DNA of 5,769 nt from Lachnospiraceae bacterium. Its GTDB lineage: Bacteria; Bacillota; Clostridia; Lachnospirales; Lachnospiraceae. Every line of letters starts with the position of its first letter. Within the stretch, counting starts at the first letter, position 1. This document shows, one piece after another, positions 1 to 5,242 of this stretch. Location of the stretch: assembly GCA_021199395.1 (NCBI GenBank), contig JAJQIE010000053.1, forward strand, positions 1-5,769. The letters are read 5' to 3'. A model generated the notes under the pieces. It worked only from the letters and a program-made list of their open reading frames with translations. It was not told the origin of the DNA and ran no database searches. The position numbers were made by a program, and so were the translations under genes.

Positions 1-415
1 AGTCCGGGACGCACCTGATTCGCGCCGTTCGCTTCACGCAGAACGATCAGCTCGGACTGATTCCAGATCACGGGTCTGGGTCCGACAAAACTCATGTCGC
101 CCTTGAGGATATTAAACAGCTGAGGCAGCTCGTCCAGATGTGAATGGCGCAGAAAACCGCCGCTGCGCGTGATCGATTGCTCCGGATCGCTGAAAAGACC
201 TTCATCCGGTCTGGGACTCCCCTGATTCATTGTACGAAACTTGTAAATCGTAAAAACGTGACCGTTTTTCCCGCCCGCTTCTGCTGAAACAGGACTTTTC
301 CAGAAGAATCCAGGTGAACGACCGCCGCAATCAGCAGAAAAAGAGGAATGAGAACAATTCCGCCGATCAGGGAAACCAGAATATCAGCAATTCTTTTTAC
401 TTTTGAATAACCCAT
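1..415 (-). pseudogene. Undecaprenyl-phosphate sugar-phosphate transferase (PglC-like), frameshifted, 3' end outside window
   Basis: Bacterial sugar transferases of this family move a sugar-1-phosphate from a nucleotide sugar to undecaprenyl phosphate at the inner membrane face, the first step of capsule, exopolysaccharide or glycoprotein glycan assembly. The start at 415-413 (MGYSKVKRIADILVSL) has AGGGG at 424-428, 8 bases upstream. One hydrophobic segment follows at about residues 9-34, then VLFQQKRAGK. At the T run 265-269 one base appears to be missing. In the shifted frame the family sequence resumes at once: NGHVFTIYKFRTM, then LDELPQLFNILKGDMSFVGP with the catalytic Asp-Glu pair (codons 134-132 and 131-129), then NQVRPG at the window edge. 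About 50 residues lie before the shift and about 88 after it, with no further stop. As read, the product ends early in the wrong frame at about 227. It sits 40 bases behind the ligase-family gene and is probably co-transcribed. Family identity is strong; the sugar donor is unknown. Confidence 0.88.
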
Positions 416-455
416 GTCCTTTTCCCCTGCCGGGAGCTCGAAAAGCCCTCTTTGC

Positions 456-2060
456 TCACACCTCATTCCTCACACGGTTCGTGTGTTCGGTATCCTCAAG
501 AGCACACAACAGCCCCAGTACAATCCAGAACAGCGGCGTCGTCATTGTAATGCTGAAGCTGAAAAACGCCTGAATGCAATATCCCGCCGCAGCCGCGCCG
601 AGGATGGCTGCCTTTCGATTCTGCATCGCTCTTTTCAGCCAGAATGCCGCCAGTAGAACCAATCCCCCCAGATAAGAAATGAGAGAAAACAGTCCTGTAT
701 TAACCAGTATATTCAGATATTCGTTGTGAGCATTATCAACAACCGCCGTCTCGACCTCCGTACTGACGCTTGCATCCAGAACCACATCTACCGTCAGCCT
801 GGAGCCCAGAGTATCCGGACCCGCGCCGAATAGCGGATATTCCTTCACAAGCTTCAGAGTCTCCGACCAGATCAGAAAACGATTGTTGCCAAATGTGACG
901 TCAGAATCCCCGTTCACGAATCTGGACAGCTCATACAGTGTACCCTCTGTGACCGGGCAGAACCACTTCAGCCAGATGAACGCTCCTGCCGCTGCCACTA
1001 CAATCACACCTGCGAAAGCGATGCGCACCCGTTCAGGATGAATTCGTGTTTCCGGAAGCTTTTTCCGGATAAGCACTGAGAGTGCCAGACACAGGACAGC
1101 CCCCGCAAGCGTCACTATGAATCCTGTCCCCGGATTTATCATACTGTATCCGAATTCATTTGCCCGATCCAGCGTAAACAGTTCACTCACGGAACATCCG
1201 ACTGCGATGGCCGCGTATCCGATCAGCAGATCTGACAGGCGCTTTGCCGTCAGACATGCCACAGGAATCAACAGGACGCACACCGCTGCTACCGCAAGCA
1301 GAGCAGCCTCCACACGGATCGCGCACCAAATGATTGCGCACAGAAAAACAGGGATCAGCAGCAGATAGCGGCGCCTGTCATCCCGGACAACAATAGTCGC
1401 AAGAAAGAGGGGCAGCAGGATACTGAAAATCGTACCGATCATATCAATATTTCCGATAGTTCCGAGAAACACGCTGTCATAGTGATAATCACCAGGATAG
1501 ATGCCAAACGGATTCGCCCCTGTAAACTGCACCAGACAGAGGCACGCCATGGCGGTCATGGCAGCGCCGGCAATCCCGACCATCCACTCCTCAAATTCCG
1601 CAAAATAAGAAATAAACAAAAATACTCCCACATAGAGCAGAATCGTAGAAAGTCCTTCATACCGCCCCATACCGATCCATGTGCTTTTTCCGTAGGGTGA
1701 GCGCAGCGCAGACACTGTACAGAAAAACACATATCCAAGCATACAGATTCGTATCCATCCCGGATGCCGCAGCCGCGCCGCAACCTCCCGTGGCTTTACC
1801 GCTCCCACACAGAGCAGCTCCACCCCAAGCAACAGACAGGCTATCAGATATGCCAATGAAACATACCGGAAAAAATAATATTTTGCTTCCGTAATTCCTC
1901 CAAAGCCGCTCCCATCGAAATAAAGCAGAAACACAGAGAACATCACACCGATATATACTGCGGAAATTCTGCGAAAATAGACAGTAACCGTATTTTTATT
2001 TTCATTTGATTTTTTATTAACCGTCTTCAGTCTTTTCCGCTCCTCTCTCCTTAATATCAT
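456..2060 (-). CDS. O-antigen ligase/polymerase (Wzy_C) family membrane protein
   Basis: This 534-residue, very hydrophobic protein has about 12-14 predicted membrane spans (for example near residues 31-48, 66-86, 101-118, 138-154, 209-225, 312-331, 347-364, 454-474 and 505-521). The longest polar loop is at about 370-450, as expected for the extracellular catalytic loop of the Wzy/WaaL family. Family motifs visible are GRYEGL (132-137), LFGAGPDTLGSRL (410-422) and AHNEYLNILVNTGL (444-457), whose His is usually conserved. Such proteins polymerise lipid-linked repeat units or transfer glycans to an acceptor. In a Gram-positive without LPS, a capsule or exopolysaccharide polymerase or protein-glycan ligase is more likely than true O-antigen ligation. 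The sugar transferase gene 40 bases downstream supports a polysaccharide role. The start is uncertain: no ribosome binding site precedes ATG 2060, whereas AAGGAGAGAGGAG lies inside the reading frame at 2052-2040, so translation may begin later, for example at CTG 2030. Confidence 0.85.
   Translation of the reverse strand: MILRREERKRLKTVNKKSNENKNTVTVYFRRISAVYIGVMFSVFLLYFDGSGFGGITEAKYYFFRYVSLAYLIACLLLGVELLCVGAVKPREVAARLRHPGWIRICMLGYVFFCTVSALRSPYGKSTWIGMGRYEGLSTILLYVGVFLFISYFAEFEEWMVGIAGAAMTAMACLCLVQFTGANPFGIYPGDYHYDSVFLGTIGNIDMIGTIFSILLPLFLATIVVRDDRRRYLLLIPVFLCAIIWCAIRVEAALLAVAAVCVLLIPVACLTAKRLSDLLIGYAAIAVGCSVSELFTLDRANEFGYSMINPGTGFIVTLAGAVLCLALSVLIRKKLPETRIHPERVRIAFAGVIVVAAAGAFIWLKWFCPVTEGTLYELSRFVNGDSDVTFGNNRFLIWSETLKLVKEYPLFGAGPDTLGSRLTVDVVLDASVSTEVETAVVDNAHNEYLNILVNTGLFSLISYLGGLVLLAAFWLKRAMQNRKAAILGAAAAGYCIQAFFSFSITMTTPLFWIVLGLLCALEDTEHTNRVRNEV
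2040..2052 (-). promoter_or_regulatory. Strong ribosome binding site inside the nominal ligase reading frame
   Basis: On the minus strand AAGGAGAGAGGAG matches the 16S anti-Shine-Dalgarno well, but it lies downstream of the first ATG (2060-2058). An in-frame CTG at 2030-2028 sits 9 bases after the last GAGGAG, a normal spacing. The ATG itself is preceded only by the arm of the hairpin at 2062-2091. This favours a start after the site, although CTG is a rare initiator and no ATG, GTG or TTG is at a good distance. Confidence 0.5.
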
Positions 2061-2061
2061 A

Positions 2062-2091
2062 TATAGGAAACGACATTAGTCGTTTCCTATA
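2062..2091. repeat. 30-base perfect hairpin, copy A
   Basis: Arms TATAGGAAACGAC (2062-2074) and GTCGTTTCCTATA (2079-2091) pair perfectly over 13 bp around the loop ATTA. The same 30-base unit recurs at 3367-3396 with 28 of 30 identical bases. It lies immediately upstream of the nominal ligase start on the minus strand and is not followed by a T run on that strand, so a simple terminator is unlikely. Confidence 0.8.
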
Positions 2092-2120
2092 AGTATACGT
2101 TTTCAGTAGAGTTCTCGTAA
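2092..2120 (-). promoter_or_regulatory. Possible sigma-A promoter for the polysaccharide genes
   Basis: On the minus strand TATACT (2097-2092) matches the -10 consensus at five of six positions. A 17-base spacer separates it from TTACGA (2120-2115), a poor -35 with three matches. A transcript from here would start within or just before the hairpin at 2062-2091 and lead into the ligase gene. Single -10 matches are common in AT-rich DNA, so this is weak. Confidence 0.28.
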
Positions 2121-2203
2121 ATATAAGATTTCTTTGAAATATATCAGATTTCTGCTTTCCTTCGATGTTTCAGGCTGTTTTAACCTTTTACTCGCCTGTG
2201 TGA

Positions 2204-2262
2204 GCCGGGGGTGCGGCGTTAGCCGCGTCTGGCCTTAGCCGGATATCCACTGGACATCTGGC
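2204..2262. other. Two adjacent GC-rich hairpins, possible structured RNA or core of a repeat element
   Basis: The first hairpin has stem GCGGC (2213-2217) with GCCGC (2222-2226), loop GTTA, and can extend through G-T pairs to GCC 2204-2206 with GGC 2231-2233 if two G bases bulge. The second pairs GCCGGATATCC (2238-2248) with GGACATCTGGC (2252-2262) around the loop ACT, with one G-T pair and one A-C mismatch when read on the plus strand. The plus-strand reading pairs better in the first hairpin. I recognise no named riboswitch or RNA family here. Confidence 0.45.
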
Positions 2263-2312
2263 ATCCCACGGAGCGTTTTTTCTTTACAAAAACGAAGTTT
2301 CCTATAAATTTT

Positions 2313-2351
2313 TATCATGTAGGGAAGTTCGGAGAACTTTCCTATATGATA
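2313..2351. repeat. 18-bp stem hairpin related to the 30-base repeat
   Basis: Arms TATCATGTAGGGAAGTTC (2313-2330) and GAACTTTCCTATATGATA (2334-2351) enclose the loop GGA. All 18 positions pair on the plus strand if two G-T pairs are allowed; on the minus strand those two would be A-C mismatches. The TATAGGAAA/TTTCCTATA core is shared with the hairpins at 2062-2091 and 3367-3396, so the three look related. It forms the right boundary of the gene-free repeat region. Confidence 0.75.
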
Positions 2352-2356
2352 ATAAA

Positions 2357-2376
2357 TGGCGGGAAATTTCCCGCCA
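2357..2376 (-). terminator. 20-bp perfect palindrome, likely terminator of the DUF3881 gene
   Basis: TGGCGGGAAATTTCCCGCCA is its own reverse complement. It lies 40 bases past the DUF3881 stop codon and on the minus strand is followed by TTTATTAT. A GGCGGG/CCCGCC stem with loop AAATTT and a short T-rich tail suits an intrinsic terminator, although the T tract is imperfect. The symmetry would equally suit a dimeric DNA-binding protein or a dispersed repeat. Confidence 0.5.
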
Positions 2377-2416
2377 CCAATGGTTCAAAAGCTTTTATTT
2401 TTGCATTCTCAGCCCA

Positions 2417-3292
2417 TCATTCAAAATGAACCTGCCCCTGCAGCCAGATAACACCTTTAAATCTTCGTCCGACCTCCGGTTCTCCGACCAGATCCTTTTC
2501 ATTGATGCAGATATCAAAGTTCATGTCGTTACACTCAAGCATCATCTGGTAAATTTTCTCGTCAGTCGCAGAATTAACCACCCTTTCGCAGCTCTGAATA
2601 TTTCCCATAATCTGGTACTGGTCACAGTCAATCCCGTAGGGCATAAAAAATGTATCTACAATTGAATAGAGATCCTCCATATACATTCTTCTGAAAATCA
2701 TGGTATACAAATCCATATCTTCTATCGTCAGGCTTTCAATTGCCTCCTGATCCCCGTTTTTGGCGGCGGAGAGAAGCTGATTGCGCTTTGCGGAGCTTTT
2801 TTGCTGAAGATCAATCTGCTCATGATTTTTCTGCACCGGAAACAGAATGACTCCGCCTGTCGAAAGCCCGGACAGAGTGGTTGTCATTTTTCTCTGGAAT
2901 ATCTGGCTCAAAATCTGTTCTCTGCGATATTCCGCGGAATTCTGGACATAAAAGATAATAGAAACGCCGACGCGGCCATCATCAAAAACTCCTGCGTATG
3001 AAACCCCGTCTACGCGCTTTTCTATCGATACCTCTTCTGTCGTCGTTACGCTGGATCCATTATAATATGGAAAATAATACTGTCGATGGAAGCCCTCACC
3101 ATCAAGATCTCCACAGATCATAATCCCCATATCCGGGGCATATTCTTTTTTCATCTGCATAAAGACAGTTTTGTTTTCTCCTTTGGCAATCTCACGATCG
3201 GTATAATCATGAAATACTTCATTCAAAAGCTTTTCTGTCTCGGATTCATTTTTCAGTTCGCTAAATCCTATTGCCCTTAAATATGAATGCAT
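2417..3292 (-). CDS. DUF3881 family protein, function unknown
   Basis: The 291-residue product is soluble, with no signal peptide or membrane span. I recognise it as a DUF3881-type protein from MHSYLRAIGFSELK at the start, YYFPYYNG (72-79), LSGLS (140-144), DQEAIESLTIEDMDLYTM (181-198), FMPYGIDCDQY (216-226), CNDMNFDICIN (254-264) and the C-terminal GEPEVGRRFKGVIWLQG (270-286). The family is known to me mainly from Lachnospiraceae and has no assigned activity; no catalytic motif is evident. The start at 3292 is well supported by GGGGAG at 3303-3298, 5 bases upstream. It lies 105 bases behind serS, with a hairpin between them, and is followed by a probable terminator. Transcription may come from serS read-through or from a weak promoter in the gap (TTGTTT 3378-3373, TAATAA 3356-3351, 16-base spacer). 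Family call fairly sure; function unknown. Confidence 0.87.
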   Translation of the reverse strand: MHSYLRAIGFSELKNESETEKLLNEVFHDYTDREIAKGENKTVFMQMKKEYAPDMGIMICGDLDGEGFHRQYYFPYYNGSSVTTTEEVSIEKRVDGVSYAGVFDDGRVGVSIIFYVQNSAEYRREQILSQIFQRKMTTTLSGLSTGGVILFPVQKNHEQIDLQQKSSAKRNQLLSAAKNGDQEAIESLTIEDMDLYTMIFRRMYMEDLYSIVDTFFMPYGIDCDQYQIMGNIQSCERVVNSATDEKIYQMMLECNDMNFDICINEKDLVGEPEVGRRFKGVIWLQGQVHFE

Positions 3293-3366
3293 CTTTTCTC
3301 CCCGATGATAATCCGCTGTGTTTTCTTCTCATTGCTATTTGAAATGCTAATTATTACGAATATTTT

Positions 3367-3396
3367 TACAGGAAACAACATTAGTCGTTTCCTATA
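3367..3396. repeat. 30-base hairpin, copy B, directly after serS
   Basis: Plus-strand arms TACAGGAAACAAC (3367-3379) and GTCGTTTCCTATA (3384-3396) enclose the loop ATTA, identical to copy A at 2062-2091 except at two bases of the left arm. Both differences are transitions that remain G-U pairs in minus-strand RNA but become A-C mismatches in plus-strand RNA. It begins one base after the serS stop codon on the minus strand. The following bases (TGTAAAAATATT) lack a T tract, so it may protect or process the serS message rather than terminate it. Confidence 0.78.
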
Positions 3397-3397
3397 A

Positions 3398-4681
3398 TTA
3401 TTTCGCAGCTATCAGCTCCATCCCGCCCATATAAGGACGCAGCGCTTCCGGAATACGCACAGATCCGTCCGCATTCAGATTGTTTTCAAGAAATGCAATC
3501 AGCATTCTTGGCGGAGCTACGCATGTATTATTTAACGTATGTGCCAGGTACTTCCCGTTTTTCCCATTTATACGGATTTTCAGCCGTCTTGCCTGCGCGT
3601 CCCCAAGATTTGAGCAGCTTCCCACTTCAAAATACTTTTTCTGGCGCGGCGACCATGCTTCCACATCCACAGATTTCACTTTCAGATCAGCCAGATCTCC
3701 GGAGCAGCACTCCAGTGTACGTACCGGAATATCCAGCGAACGGAAATAATCGACTGTATTTTTCCAGAGACGGTCATACCACATCATGCTATCCTCCGGT
3801 TTGCATACAACGATCATTTCCTGTTTTTCAAACTGATGGATTCGATATACGCCTCTTTCCTCAATCCCATGCGCCCCCTTTTCCTTGCGGAAGCACGGAG
3901 AATAGCTGGTCAGTGTATACGGAAGCTCATCCTCCGGAAGAATCGTATCGATAAATTTTCCAATCATCGAATGCTCGCTCGTGCCAATCAGATAAAGATC
4001 CTCGCCTTCAATTTTATACATCATGGCGTCCATTTCCGCAAAACTCATAACGCCCGTAACCACATTACTGCGGATCATATACGGCGGGATACAATAAGTA
4101 AAACCACGGTTAATCATAAAATCACGCGCATAGGAAAGTACCGCGGAGTGAAGTCTTGCAATATCTCCCATCAGATAATAAAAACCGTTGCCCGCCACTC
4201 TGCCGGCTGCATCCATATCAATACCATTCAGCTTTTCCATAATTTCCGTGTGATATGGTATTTCAAAATCCGGTACAAAAGGTTCGCCAAAACGCTCCAG
4301 CTCTACATTCTCACTGTCATCCCTGCCAATCGGCACAGAAGGATCTATGATGTTCGGAATGATCAGCATAATTTCGCGAATCCTGGCCTCGACTTCCTTT
4401 TCCTCTGCATCCAGCTCTGTCATACGCTGAGAATTTTCCGTGACCTGTCGCTTGATTTCGTTTGCCTCTTCCTTCTTGCCCTGACCCATCAGATAGCCGA
4501 TCTGTTTGGATATTTTATTACGATTTGCACGAAGCGCTTCTACCTCCTGCTTAATACTGCGATTTTTCTGATCCAGCTCCAGTACCTCATCCACAAGCGC
4601 CAGCTTTTCATCCTGAAATTTGTTTCTGATATTCTGCTTTACAATTTCCGGATTTTCCCTCACAAATTTGATGTCCAACAT
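3398..4681 (-). CDS. serS: Serine--tRNA ligase (SerRS)
   Basis: This cytosolic class II aminoacyl-tRNA synthetase charges tRNA-Ser with serine using ATP. The 427 residues match the usual bacterial length. The N-terminal tRNA-binding arm is an antiparallel coiled coil (about 27-108, rich in K, E and L after MLDIKFVRENPEIVKQNI). The catalytic core shows LIGTSEHSMIG (231-241), where the serine-binding T-x-E of other SerRS is kept as T-S-E, motif 2 as CFRKEKGAHGIEERGVYR (263-280) followed by IHQFEKQEM, and GSCSNLGDAQARR (354-366). Motif 3 is HTLNNTCVAPPRMLIAFLEN (381-400) with Arg392. The TSEH and NNTCVAPPR stretches differ from the common TAEVPL and NGSGLAVGRT forms; I associate this type with some Clostridia. 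The start at 4681 is fixed by GGAGGAG at 4695-4689, 7 bases upstream. The gene lies 2 bases after the DUF4446 stop, so the two are almost certainly co-transcribed and possibly translationally coupled. Confidence 0.97.
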   Translation of the reverse strand: MLDIKFVRENPEIVKQNIRNKFQDEKLALVDEVLELDQKNRSIKQEVEALRANRNKISKQIGYLMGQGKKEEANEIKRQVTENSQRMTELDAEEKEVEARIREIMLIIPNIIDPSVPIGRDDSENVELERFGEPFVPDFEIPYHTEIMEKLNGIDMDAAGRVAGNGFYYLMGDIARLHSAVLSYARDFMINRGFTYCIPPYMIRSNVVTGVMSFAEMDAMMYKIEGEDLYLIGTSEHSMIGKFIDTILPEDELPYTLTSYSPCFRKEKGAHGIEERGVYRIHQFEKQEMIVVCKPEDSMMWYDRLWKNTVDYFRSLDIPVRTLECCSGDLADLKVKSVDVEAWSPRQKKYFEVGSCSNLGDAQARRLKIRINGKNGKYLAHTLNNTCVAPPRMLIAFLENNLNADGSVRIPEALRPYMGGMELIAAK

Positions 4682-4683
4682 TT

Positions 4684-5208
4684 TTATTCTCCTCCATTCA
4701 TATCACTAAAATAAGTTACTGCCTGTCGCAGCGCTTCTTTCTCCTCCGGGCCAAGGACAATGTACGATTCACCCTTTACTATTTCCTTGATATAGGTGTA
4801 ACAGCCATCTCTTCCGTGTATGGTATTCAGCACAAATCCTGAATCACTCTCATCCAGCATGGCAAGCGCAAAGCTGAGTCTTCCTCCGACATCCGGAAAC
4901 GCGTCATATTTTACGATTCCGATTTTGTTTGCTGACCGTCTCTGAATTTCCTTGATTCTGTGGATCTCATCATTATGAAGTCTGCTCATCTCGGAAAGCT
5001 TGTCTACTTCAAGAAACTTCTGCTGAAACGACTTTTCCAGTGATACCGCATCTTTTCCCTTCATAAATATACGGTATTTTTTTAAAAACCTTGTCAGTTT
5101 CATGGAAACATGCACCATGTAAAGCAGCACAAGCACCATAATTCCCATCATGGCTACTACGATAATTCCCGGATCAATACCAAGAGAATTTAAAATATTA
5201 CTCTCCAT
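4684..5208 (-). CDS. DUF4446 family membrane-anchored protein
   Basis: The 174-residue protein has a short extracytoplasmic or lumen-facing N-terminus, one membrane span at about 14-34 (IIVVAMMGIMVLVLLYMVHV), a charged helical stretch at about 37-92 likely to be coiled coil, and a compact C-terminal domain. The domain carries the family signature KIGIVKYDAFPDVGG (95-109), LSFALAMLDE (111-120) and TIHGRD (129-134). These identify DUF4446, whose function is unknown. It is commonly found beside parB in Clostridia, as here, which hints at a link with chromosome or cell-envelope biology, but this is inference. The start at 5208 has GAGGGG at 5220-5215, 6 bases upstream. The last codons (Gly-Gly-Glu) double as the ribosome binding site of serS. 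It begins 34 bases after the natural parB stop at 5243, which suggests one transcript. Confidence 0.9.
   Translation of the reverse strand: MESNILNSLGIDPGIIVVAMMGIMVLVLLYMVHVSMKLTRFLKKYRIFMKGKDAVSLEKSFQQKFLEVDKLSEMSRLHNDEIHRIKEIQRRSANKIGIVKYDAFPDVGGRLSFALAMLDESDSGFVLNTIHGRDGCYTYIKEIVKGESYIVLGPEEKEALRQAVTYFSDMNGGE
4689..4695 (-). promoter_or_regulatory. serS ribosome binding site embedded in the DUF4446 gene end
   Basis: GGAGGAG on the minus strand encodes the final Gly-Gly-Glu of the DUF4446 protein and stands 7 bases before the serS ATG. The DUF4446 stop codon lies between the site and the start, so ribosomes finishing the upstream gene end on the serS initiation region. This arrangement favours translational coupling. 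Confidence 0.8.
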
Positions 5209-5242
5209 TCCATTCCCCTCTTACCATTTTCTTATTCGTATT

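Larger units (their letters stand above)
2055..2351. repeat. Gene-free region bounded by related inverted repeats, MITE-like
   Basis: The left boundary reads TATCATATATAGGAAA (2055-2070). The right boundary reads TTTCCTATATGATA (2338-2351), whose reverse complement is TATCATATAGGAAA; the two differ only by an extra TA. A further inward copy, GTTTCCTATA at 2297-2306, is the perfect reverse complement of TATAGGAAAC at 2062-2071. Between the ends lie two GC-rich hairpins and an AT-rich stretch without a credible reading frame. Length near 300 bp, terminal inverted repeats and no coding capacity fit a miniature inverted-repeat element or a cluster of dispersed palindromes. No clear target-site duplication is visible, so mobility is inference. 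The left end overlaps the first six bases of the nominal ligase gene. Confidence 0.45.

Noticed and set aside
260..275. Programmed ribosomal frameshift in the sugar transferase
   Set aside because: An AAA codon in an A5 run could slip by -1, but the run is short, no stimulatory hairpin was apparent, and this family is normally encoded in one frame.
1117..1894. Several short plus-strand frames opposite the ligase gene
   Set aside because: They are antisense shadows in GC-rich DNA with no ribosome binding sites and no recognisable domains.
2220..2275. Tiny minus-strand frame beginning MPDVQWISG
   Set aside because: Nine codons, no ribosome binding site, and it coincides with the GC-rich hairpins; not a credible gene.
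2387..2396. AAAAGCTTTT palindrome after the DUF3881 gene
   Set aside because: The same 10 bases occur inside the DUF3881 coding region; too short and AT-rich to support a function.
3836..4714. Long plus-strand reading frame of 292 codons
   Set aside because: It lies antisense to serS, whose identity is certain; the translation is rich in His, Arg, Ile and Phe with no family motifs and has no supported start.
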